Below, in pieces: positions 1-10,700 of a stretch of 64,000 nt of DNA. Numbering within the stretch: the stretch's first letter is position 1; every line of letters begins with the position of its first letter. Source of the stretch: Syngnathus acus (taxonomy: Eukaryota > Chordata > Actinopteri > Syngnathiformes > Syngnathidae); the NCBI RefSeq assembly GCF_901709675.1, contig NC_051101.1:10374501-10438500 (forward strand). Reading direction: 5' to 3'. A program made the position numbers and the translations under genes. Under the pieces are notes generated by a model. That model did no database searches and was not told where the DNA came from. It saw nothing but the letters and a program-made list of their open reading frames with translations.

Positions 1-453
1 AAGGTGCATAAATAAGAAGAACAAATAAAAAATAAAAAAATGATCCGCTGTTTAGGATGAGCATGAAATTAATCATTGAGAATTCTGAAGATTGTGGTAG
101 TTGGAATGGAAAAATGGACAACATCAAACTAGACATTCTCATCAAAACAACACTAGCATGGAAACAGAAACTCAAAACATTCACAGATTCTCCCGATCTA
201 CTAAAAATATGTTTAAAAAATAACAATCTTTAAATTGATTGTTCATTTTCTCCAAGTCATTTAGTTAAATGCCCATCCCGAGTAATTTACATAATCTACT
301 TAAAGTTCTTTCTAGAACCCAAATGAGGCACATTTGTCATGCTTTTTGGCTTTTGTTATTATCATGACAAAATGTTTTTTGTTTTTTTAACAGTGTATCC
401 AGTGCATTATTAAAAATTGTCATTTCACACAGGCATTCTTCAGCCTTACTCAG
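1..453. other. 3' flank of PIGV, no gene seen
   Basis: AT-rich sequence downstream of the PIGV stop codon. It should hold the PIGV 3'UTR, but I see no clear minus-strand AATAAA and no convincing reading frame. The first 40 bases are A-rich. Confidence 0.5.
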
Positions 454-2338
454 TCAAGTCCACGGTAAAAAGTTACAATGCATTGCCAGGCCCAGCACCC
501 AGTACGAGAGAAAGTAGCCCAGGATGCTTTGTGTGGTGGGAGAGCACATTTTAATATGCGCTATCAATGCAATGACGGGATTTTGAGGTGTGTGCTTGCA
601 TCCATTTTTGGCGGGAGTTTTAATCTGAACGTTGGGCATTGATGTTTTCCTTCGGTGGAGAAGTGGCTCGTTGAGGAGGAGCAGATGGGCGCTGATCCAG
701 AAGGGCACGGGAGTTGAGGAGGCCATGAATCGGGTGAGGACCTGGCCACAAAATACATGTCGGTGAGAATTGTTCGATCGATAAATAATCGTTGACTCTT
801 GTTCTATTCTTACCTGCACATGCATGCACAAGGTCCCAAACACCAGGAGAACAGTAGAATGCACAACATACACAAATACTCTTGGGTTTAAAAATCCCGG
901 TATTGGTTTGTCCAGGCCTTTCTTGGAATCTGCCTCCCAAAGTCCGAGTCTGAAACACAGTTCCGGGTTTGCTTGGAAGTAAGCATAAGCTGCCATTACG
1001 CCCAAAGTCGCCATAGGTAAAGCAAGAAGGAAGTTGGGGATTTGTCTCAGTTCAAAATAACGGAGGAAGCCCACGTTCCAGTACACGTCCTGGATGTGAG
1101 AATAAATTAAGGGGAGAGGTCTCATGCACCAGAGAGGTGGAGGACTATTTTCATCTGCAATACGGTAGCCCTTCTGCTCAGCCAAGGAGATAAGAGCCAG
1201 GGGGATGCTGTCTAAGGAGGCTGTAGGTGTGCAAAAAGTTCTATAGCCGTAATACTGAAAAGCACAGAAGGGAAGGGCAATGACCGTTGTGCCGAGCAGA
1301 GAGGTAAGTAGTAGGCGGATGATGACCCAAATGTAGTGGAAGATCTTCCTGTAGCCTTTTGCAAAGGAACGGTATAAACGGATCTGGGAGATGGCATACA
1401 CGGCTGGAAGATACAGAAGAAAGCCGATGTTAACCAGCCCGTTGGATCGCGCCGCTGTGGCGATACTGAATGCCAGGCAGGCTCTTAGGATGAACCCTTT
1501 TTCCAGGAGGAACATACCCCCAAATGTGAGCGCGGCAAAAAGACTCTCGGCGTAGCCGGCCGTCATGAAAACATTGGCAGGCGTGATGCAGTAGAGGAAG
1601 GTGGAAAGCAGGGCGAGACGTCGGTCCTGCATAACCACCCGACTGAGCGCGTGCAAAGCCACCACGCTCAGCAGGAAGAGGGTACTGTTCCCGAGAGCGA
1701 CTGCCACTAGTAAACGTCCTCGCACGCTCAACCAGCCGCCCAGAGGCCATAGCAGCGTGTCGGCCAGGCCCCGCAAGATGATGGGGAAAAACGGGAAAAA
1801 AGCAAAGTTGTGCTCGTAGAGGTATCCTCTTTCTGCGATAAGGAGGTAATGCTCGGCGTCCCAGTGGCTGAGACCACCAAATAACCATTCCACCGCAGAA
1901 TCCAAGTATAGAGGCTCTGCTGTCCGTGGGGGCTTGAACGCATCAGCATCGTGGTCAGGGATGGCAGCGTTCAAGAGAGCCTGTTGATAAAAGTGTCGTA
2001 TAAATGAATTGAAACAGTGAAACAAAATATACACATTTACAGTAACTATAGTACAAAATAATTTTTAAAATAATTTCAAAATCTGACACAAAAGAAACTT
2101 TAGCTGATTAAATCGGCTGACCTCAGATTTAGACACCTTTATGGGTTTACTTGTGTTTGCCCAGGTATTCCAACTTTATGTAGCTAGCAAAAAAATAGCA
2201 AATAACATTTATATATGGCTCAGTGACATCAGCCATACATGAAATAGCCTGACTGCGAAAGATAAACAGCACCTGCAAAATCAACGAGGCAGCCCTGGTG
2301 AATGTAGCAAACTCCAGGACGGCTCTGTAATCCATCAT
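454..2338 (-). CDS. pigv: PIGV, GPI mannosyltransferase 2 (3 exons, 506 aa)
   Basis: PIG-V adds the second mannose to the GPI-anchor core in the ER lumen. It is a polytopic ER membrane enzyme. Coding exons: 2338-2273, 1980-814 and 741-454; all phases are 0 and the sum is 506 aa (human 493). The start MMDYRAVLEF aligns with the human exon 1 region, and the first exon ends at a CAG/GTGCTG donor. The family motif HWDAEH is at residues 61-66, followed by GYLYEHNFAFFP. IQDVYWNVGF and the C-terminal HCNFLPWT match mammalian PIGV. Hydrophobic segments run through the whole protein. The second intron (742-813) is 72 bp, a multiple of three, and free of stops, so a plain reading-frame search wrongly includes it. 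ARID1A lies upstream on the same strand, as in human. Confidence 0.95.
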
Positions 2339-3614
2339 AGTCAGTAAAAGACAAGATAAAATCTTGTATTAATGCAACGGAGCATCGTGGGATAGTCGGC
2401 ATCTCATAGTCAACAAAGCTATCACAGCGAAAGAGACAGCCATTATTTCTAACACAACCTTCGACCTTTACCCATCTACTTCCGGTGTTATTGCAAACAT
2501 GGCATTCAAAATAAAGCGTTCAGAACCATCCGTACATAGACATATAATTTATACCAGCTATTTAGCACTTTGGTACAAAACGTCAGCGCGTCCGCCATAT
2601 TGGAGGTGGCAGATCTGCCTCGTAAATTGAAAGTCAACGACACGGACTGACAGAACTTCATGAATTGACAACCTACAAATAAAATATAATTCACAATGTA
2701 CAAATATTAAGATGTTTAGGAGCAGATTGGTCATCAAAATAACGTATGAAACTTTTAATCAAATGTTTATTTAGAAAATGTAATGTTGACGCTGTGGTGT
2801 TAGGAATTCGGACATGTGGCATCTTCCCTCATCACATGGCAAATATATATATAGAATATATATACCTTAAAAAGTATGATTATCAAGACGTATTTGTGCA
2901 CGTTGTCCGGTTTGTTCTGACTATCTCTTTTTCCATCTGTTGTGGTATAAAATTATGGACAAATCTTTGTACACCCCAGCAGGTGGCGCTGTGTATATAC
3001 AACGCCACTAATCCAAAACACATCTAGTCGGAGATGAATAGCTGGATGCGGTGTGCCTTGGATCATGAAATGTTCTTTTCCATATAGATCCTTGCAACAC
3101 AGTGTGGAATGCATTGGATGACACTTTTCGTGGCTACCACACATAACCTCCACCAAGAAGTCTTTTAGTTTTGGATGGCTAGCTAGGTGTGGTATGCTTT
3201 GGATCATTTGACTTGCCTTTCCATAGCATCCCTGCAACACACTCCACAGAATTGGCTGACATGGCATTTATTTTAAAAAATCCTTGTGTATGAAAAATTT
3301 AAGCGCTGATGTGGTATGCTTTGGAGGATTAAATCAGATTGGTAGAAATGTAGATAGTTTAATTATGTTGAAGAAACCAAATCATGTTTAATTAGTATTT
3401 GCCTATTAGTGGTTTGGAGTCAAGCAACATAATTCTAATACATAATCCAAATTTAATCATTTGTTTTAAGTGCTGAATTAAAACAAGATATTAATTTGGA
3501 GGGACAATCTCCCAGAAAATACAAACTAACTTCTATATTAACACAATGTAGATGTCAAAAGTTGCTATTCAAAAAGAAGGAATCAAGTGAAGGGAAGACA
3601 AAACATGAAACAGC
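2339..3614. other. ARID1A-PIGV intergenic region
   Basis: It holds the PIGV promoter and 5'UTR next to 2338 and the region beyond the ARID1A poly(A) site. No TATA box is obvious near 2338. A TA-rich run lies at about 2847-2872 and a degenerate repeat at 3038-3330. The short reading frames here have no family resemblance that I recognise. Confidence 0.5.
3038..3330. repeat. Degenerate tandem repeat, two copies plus a partial third
   Basis: The phrase TGTGGTATGCTTTGGATCAT recurs with changes near 3050, 3189 and 3309, roughly 120-140 bp apart. The first two copies also share a TTTCCATA...GATCC or CATCC...TTGCAACACA...GAATGCATTGG or GAATTGGCTG block. It is too diverged to assign to a named family. 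Confidence 0.55.
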
Positions 3615-4775
3615 TTAGGAAGATTTAATGTACATTTATTCTTACCACGTGGAACATATAGTATAAAGATTTCATACTGAATAAATGATATTCATTGAGC
3701 CAAAAAAGGGGGAGAAGGGGGAATTTACATGTCTTAGCTACATAGTCTGAAATACAAATATGAAGAATCCATGACAGAAGAAAAATTTGTCAAATGTGTA
3801 CTTCATCTAGTTTGTGTTGTACCGGGAAACAACAGGTCGGAGCTGTGTCTGTTGCACTACTGAGCGGTGGGGGAGACCGGAGGAGCGGGTCAAATCAGCA
3901 GGAAGTGGAAGCTGCCGTCAGCTTCCATCCCTCACCAAGAATACGTGAGAATAGTGACACAGACAGACAGACACGGAAAGAAGTGTAATGTACAACATTA
4001 TATATATACACCACAGCAAAGCTGTATTTGAAGTTGAAAACCAGTCCTAAGAGGTGATTTCTTTTCATAAGGGTAATCCATACAATCAAGGGATAAGAGG
4101 AGGTAAGGGTGTTTCTTGATACTTTGGGGAAGAAAGCCATTTTTGTGTTTACACCAAACTAGAATGACCCCTCCGAAGTCTAGTCGCGCCGCGTGGTCCT
4201 ACAATCTACTGCGCAGGCCTCCCCGGTGAAGGTGTCTGTCGGGCTGACCGGTGATAATCCGACGACGGCGACTAGAACCAGTAGGCCACTTTTGTCAGTC
4301 TGTTTCAGCTCTGAACGACAACCTTAACAGACTCATTGTGCCCTCCAGGGCCTGGAGAGCTTAGGGCACACTGCGTCTCCCAAACTCACTGTAAACGAGA
4401 CAGCAACTTTGGTTACGGTTTTTGTTTTTCCAGCTATTTATTTATTATTTCATTTATTTATCTTTATTAAAAAGTACCCCCTCCCCTCCCCAAGTGCAGA
4501 GCAGTTTCTCTGCTCTCCAGTTGGCATTTATTTCGCTAGTAGTGTCACTTGGTGTGGCTTCTCTCTGTAGTGGGCTCTGCGATGACAAGTCTAGGAGCAA
4601 GGATGCCCCCGGCCCCGGGGAGGGCTCAGAGAACGGAATCTGAAGGTTTTCATAAATAAGAGTCACTTTTAAATGTTCCTTGCCCTGTTACACACAAGCC
4701 AGGATAGCGAGGAAGAAGGAGGCGTGAGGAGAACGCCCCCTTCTAGAAAAGAGGAGCCACGGCTCCCTACAGCTG
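3615..4775 (-). other. arid1a: ARID1A 3'UTR with conserved blocks
   Basis: Read on the minus strand, three parts match my memory of the human ARID1A 3'UTR, in the same order. They are an early block near 4380-4420 (ACAGTGAGTTTGGG), a middle block near 3975-4140 (CCTTGATTGTATG, then ATCACCTCTTA), and the end near 3620-3710 (TTTATACTATATGTTCCACG). The final AATAAA at 3640-3635 is followed by TGTACATTAAATC, so cleavage is expected near 3615. This block order supports ARID1A rather than ARID1B. Confidence 0.85.
3635..3640 (-). terminator. ARID1A polyadenylation signal AATAAA
   Basis: Minus-strand AATAAA at the end of the conserved 3'UTR block. It lies about 1.14 kb past the stop codon. Confidence 0.75.
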
Positions 4776-7700
4776 TCAGGACTGGCCGATCAAAAAGAGT
4801 ACATCACAGATAACATGAGAGACCAGCGAGTTCATGAGGGGGGACACCGAAAGGTCGAGGAGCCGGGACTCGTGTAGTGTGAACTCTGAGTGGTTCTCAT
4901 CCACCTTGGCTAACGCGTGCAGCGCCCGGGCGGCCCGCCTCATCATGTCCGGGCTGGTGGGCTCGAAGTGCATCCCCTGGAGGTGTACGAAAGAACTCTG
5001 GCTTTGCTGGAACTGGGTGGCCGCCAGACTATCCTCCAGGAAGCCCAGCAAGTTGCCCACACTGCCTTTCTGAACGGCGATGGCCCGGGCTGCTAAGGTA
5101 TCACCCTGGGCCAGGTTGGCCAGCAGAACCACGGCCATCTCCCTGCAGACGGCCACCTTCCTCTCTCCGACCAGTCGCACGAGATTCCCGTAGAGCTTCT
5201 CCATTCGAGCGAACGGCGGGGTGGCCAGGATGAGGTCCACGTTGTTGTCTTGGATGCTCAGCTTGCTCAGCGTCTCCAGGACCAGTCTCTGAGGGGACAA
5301 AGGGTTGTGTGGACCCAAGGTGGGGAAGGGGTCCTGGGCTTCCGCTGAAGGGCAGACGGCCCAGTGGAGAAGGCCATCCAACAGAGGCAGGCAGATGCTC
5401 TCGGGGTAAACGGATAAGTCTAACTGGCCTGAGATGTTTGCCAATGTGACCAGCGTGTTTTCTCTCAGGAGCTCCAAGCAGTCCCACCACCATTCATCCG
5501 TCTGGCCCGTGCCCTCTTCTGTATCCTCATCTTTCTCGTAAGTGAGCGGGGCCTGTTTGCGTTCAGGGTGCCGGTGGTGGAGCAGTATGAGGCGGCCCAG
5601 TAGCAGCAGTAGCCCCGGATGTTTGGACATCTCGTGGTCATTTCCTGGAACAAAAGAGAGGCTGCGAATGATATTGGAGATGCAAACGCAGCGGCGAGCT
5701 AAGGAATCCTGCCAGTTGGCTAGCGAGACGAGTGGCCCTTCATCTTTACTGTGAGGTTCATCCTCCAAGATTGTGTTGACCTGATGCGTTAAAACACTAA
5801 CGACCGACGGAATGGGTCTGTTATTCTCCCCGTGACTTTGCTCCGTCGTTTTAGACTCCGATTTGTTCTCCTCTTCGTTCGCGAGGGCGGGGCTGTCCTC
5901 CGAGCCGGTCGCTTTCCCTGAGGAGGATGTCGCCTTTGACCTCGCTTCATCCTCGTTCTTTTTCTCCTCTTCTGTTGGCGAACTATAGTCGAGGAAATCT
6001 TCACGGATTCGCCTTTTCAGCACGCTTTGGGGCACGGGTATTCGTTGTCGGCGCTCCAAGAAGTCTTTACGGGGTTCGAAGTGTGTCTGAATGTGCTCCG
6101 TGGAGTCTCCCCCTCCGGCGCTCCAGTGGCGCAATCCGCTGTCGAACTCCTGCAGTTTGCCGTGATTGTTGGTGTGTGCCGAAACAAACGGATCTCTCTT
6201 TCGTACCACCTTCAGAGGAAACTTATCAAACTTGCTGCCCTGTTTGGGTCTGTTCTGGACCAACGAAGACGGCGACGAGCCGGTTTGGTCGGATGACGAA
6301 CCCTTGTCTCGTCTGTCCTCTTCGCCGGTCTTCTCGTCTCCTTCTCGTGACTCCGAACATTCCTTACGCTCGTCCTCCTGTTTTATATGAGGCGGCCTTT
6401 CCGCGTCGTGCTCCTCCTCGTCCGCATCGTCGTCATCCTCCGCTTCGATATCTTCCGTCTGCGCTTCCTCTTCTTCTAAGCCGTCCGCGAGTTCTTTCAA
6501 AACATCGGGATCGAGTAGCGTCCTCTGGCCGGGGTCCCCCACCTCATATTCCCGCAGGATACCAAAGATCTCAATGAGGCAACGTCTGAAATACTCAACC
6601 ACCAACTCCAGTAGGCCGGGCAACTAATGGGAGAGAAACGTGATATTAGACATATTCATCATAAGTGGCAGAAGTGTGACAAAGCCAAAAAAAAGTCTCA
6701 CCGTGTTGAGATCAAAAGTAGAAATACTGCCGTCATCATAAAGAAGAATGTTGATTGTATCTAAAGCCCAGGTACTTTCAGCCAATAGACCGGACTTTAA
6801 TGACATCATGACTCGCCAGGCTTCTGGAGTTCCTAAGCGTAAAAAAAGCACAATTAGCACAGAGAACGCACGCAAAGCGAATCCGTCAGGGAAGCCTTAC
6901 CGATATCTTTCATGGTGAGTCTGCGACGTGGTTTCAGAACAGGATGGGACGCTTCGATGGAGCCCATCGGGAACGGCATGTCTCGTCTTATTAAAGGTGA
7001 CTGGGCCGCAGTGGGAACGACGTGTGCCGCCGGCACAGGAGGGCCGGCCTTTTGCATTTTCATCACTCCGTGCATGTAGGGCGATTTACTTGGCGATGTC
7101 CTGCTCTCCATAGGGCGGGGCAGGGAGGCTGGGCTGGAAACTTGTGGAATGTGGTTCTGCACGCCTTGAGGGGGCTGGTAGTTGGACTGCACAGAACGAG
7201 GCATCGGTTGACCTGGCCCCGCGGGACCGTAGGGAGGCTGCCGCGGGCCCACCTGACCACCCCACTGGCCGTCATGATTCATGCGCTGTTCTGATGACAT
7301 CATCTCTTCAGAGCGGTTCATGCCAGGGTAACCCGGTCCTTGGGGCGGGCCCCCGGGTCCACCCTGCCTGCTATGGTAGTTCTGATAGTTCATATCTCGC
7401 GGCCCCTGCCACATGCCGCCTTGAGGACCTTCAGGGCCTGACTGCATCATCTGAGGGGGCAAGGCGGGCTGCGAATTGGGCCCCGCCGCTCCCTGCAACC
7501 GCTCGCGTCCAAAGGCAAATGGGAACTGATTGCCTGGCCCAGGTGGACGACGGTCAGAGCCCGGGTAAGGTCCACTGCCGCTGTATTGATTATACGGCTC
7601 TTGCTGTCCCGACGAGGGTGCCGGGACGCCGCCTTGCTGTTGTTGCTGTGGTGGCGCTTGCCCCCCTGGGAAAGGCCCACTATACTCGGGCTCGTGACGT

Positions 7701-10700
7701 TTCGAAGGAGGGTAGCCTCCTTCCACAGGACGCTTGTAGCCCTACAAATTCAATGAAATTATTAAAATTCTTATACAAAATCAGCATTTAGAAACAACAA
7801 CAGGAAGTAATAAATACAACCTTACTCTTATTTTGTAATAGTGTTACAAATAATAAGCATGATTAGGTTTAATTTCAGCATAGCTGTTAGCATAGCATAA
7901 TTAGTGTTACCTGCTGTTGATGTGGGTACATTCCAGGCTGCTGATTAGGGTAGGAGCCAGTAGGGGGCGTTCCCTGTCCAGGATACTGATTACCATAGGA
8001 ATCAAGTCTGCAAATGTTACATTGCAACATCAGCTTGGCCATGAAAATACAAAAATTGCTAAATGCTGATGAGTCAGCTGTCTAAAAGAAGAATTTATTT
8101 TATATTTGAACCCACATAGGAAATTTTGTTTGAGATTTGTTTCGAAATTGTTTAAAAAAACTTTCACTTGACAAGCTTGTCCAAAATTTGCTGTCCAAAA
8201 TTCAAACATCCTGCTTTAGAGATAAAGAGATTCTGTTAACCAACCGTGGTTGCTGTGGTGGGAAGCGATTTGGCGAATACATCCCAGCGTCGGCATTGGC
8301 AGGCATGATAGAGTTTGGCTGAGGAGCATTAGATCCTATGTTGCCTTCTGGACCCATTCCTGGCTCAGGTCTGGAAAGAACATAATCACAAACAGAATTT
8401 TTAGAATATGAAGATATGTACGAAAAATACAATAGAGAAATATTGGACATCTAGTCAGATCCTCTTTTTTTTTTTTTTTTAACTGTCCCAAGTGACATTG
8501 GACTTGGAAAGTGTCTACAAAAAAAATAACCACACTCCATTGTGGGAAAAAAATCTTCTCGACAAGTTCTAATAAAACAAAACACTTTTGCGCTTAACTA
8601 TCTTGTTAACAAAAATATCTAGTAGTTAAATAAAAAAAATATGTGCACTTTTTGTGTAAAACATTTTCAAAGCACTATAATGGCTTCAAGGTGTAATCAA
8701 AACAAATGAGTGGGAAGAAAGTGAATCCCTTTGTCAATTTAAAATGAAGCCTTAATTACATCTCTCTCCCTGACCCATAAAGGAAATAAGCCTCTCGTCA
8801 TTGGATTTAATGTCCTCTAAAATTCTAAATACCATTCATTATTTCTTACCTCCTGTCATAGGCTGGTCCATAAGGATATTGTTGTCTGGGCCCCATTGGC
8901 ATGGTGCCCATGGCCCCGGGTGGTCCTCGATTAAATGGTGGCTGCTGCTGTGGCTGCTGTGGCTGCTGTGGCTGCTGTGGCTGCTGTGGCTGTTGTGGCG
9001 CTTGCTGCTGCTGGTCGCCCGCCCCGCTGTTCGGACCCTGGTTAGCGGGAAGGAACTGCTCCCCGACTGAAGATGCAATCACAATGAAAGCCCCGTTTAG
9101 TGCAAATTAACAGAGCAGGGAAGCATTTTATGACCTATTCAATGAGCCTACCTTTCCTCATGTTGCTAAAGGGGTCCTTGTTGGGTTCGTAGGGACCCAT
9201 GCGCCCCTGCATGTCTGGGGTGCCCATGCCAGACTGGTAGGCAGAGTTGGGTGTCATGTTTTTACGCGGGAAAGCGGGGTCGCTTACATCGGAAAAGGGG
9301 TCCTGAACGTTAACACTGCTTCTAAAAATGGGGGGTGGGCAAAGATACATTTAAAATGGATCCATTTAAAGCTTTGTGATTGGCTTTATGAGAAAGTCAC
9401 CTGGAACCGGGTGCCATGGGGGGCATCTGGCTATGAGGAGTGGAGGCTGGGGTTGGAGGTTTTAAGTCTCCACCCTCAGCCATGGAACTGCTGGTCGACT
9501 GGGGAGTCTGAGGGCCCTGCAGAGAGCCCGACCCAGCTGTGGAGCAGAGGGACGCTTCAGTTTGGAAGCAGACAGACATGACACATCAATTTCATGATAT
9601 GAAAGGCTTTTGTTTTAAAAAAAAAAAGTGAGTGTAGCGCTAACCTGGCGAGGGCGGCTGGACCTTTGCGGTTTGGTTCTTCTTGTTGTCTGTAAAAATC
9701 TCAGGAGGAGGGTCTTCGCCACGCTCGATTTTACACTCAAAGGCATACAAGCACTGGATGTACTGTTTCTTCAAAGAGCTGGCAGCACTGCTCGATGTAC
9801 CCACATTTAAGGATGTGGCCAAATCTCGCCATTTCTTGTTTTTATTCACCTGAGAAACAGACAACAATGTATTTAGAAGCGGGTAGAACCTTCAAGGGAA
9901 TTGCAATTGAAAATATGCACACTCAGCATTACCTGCGTCATGCCTCCGATATCTTTTACCGATACATATAGCCGGAAGAGGTCAAGGGGCTTGCGTCCCA
10001 CGGCAGGCAGGTTGGTAATGCCCATGGCTTTCTCCTCAATGAACGCCAAATAACGATCCACCCACATCTTTCGTTCAGGTTCCGGTCCTAACTCGTATAG
10101 ACGCGTTATAGCTTCATTGGTCATCGTAGAGGAATTTGATTTCTGTTTGAGTGGAGAGAAGCGGAAACCTTGCTTAATGCATTTTTTCTTCCAAAAAAAC
10201 TCACAATTTTGAATTTACCTTTGATTTGGGCTCTGGCTTGGGGGTTCCACTTCCATCAACTTTGTTATTCATTTTATTGTTCATCTCTGGACTCGGAGCC
10301 ATTCCTAGACACATTTAGGTTAAAAAAATATATATATACATTAATTGGTTGGGCTTAAAATAAGAAAAGGCTAAAATGATCAATCTGTAAAACGTACCAC
10401 TTGTGTTGTTGACCATGTTTGGCCCCATGGGGTAGGAGGATCCACCTTGGGTGTTCATCATTCCAGGCATGTTGTTCATAGGAGGACCATACGGGGGACC
10501 AGAGCCCATCATGCCTGGTGTCATGTTAGGATAACCAGACATCCTGGATGTAGAAAAACTTTTTTAATAAGGGGATAATTATCAAAAGTAAAGCAAATCC
10601 GCTGGCGAATCAACCAACCTGTTGTGCAACGAGTTAGAGGCGGGGTGCTGCATGGCTGCAGGATCCTGGGGCTTTCTGTTCATACCAGGAGGAGGGCACA

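Noticed and set aside
2953-3267. 104-aa minus-strand frame left of ARID1A
   Set aside because: It coincides with the degenerate tandem repeat at 3038-3330 and repeats its own phrases, as expected for a chance frame in a repeat.
5927-6577. Plus-strand 216-aa frame opposite the last ARID1A exon
   Set aside because: Shadow of the acidic, CpG-rich coding region; Arg/Ser/Pro-rich with no family likeness.
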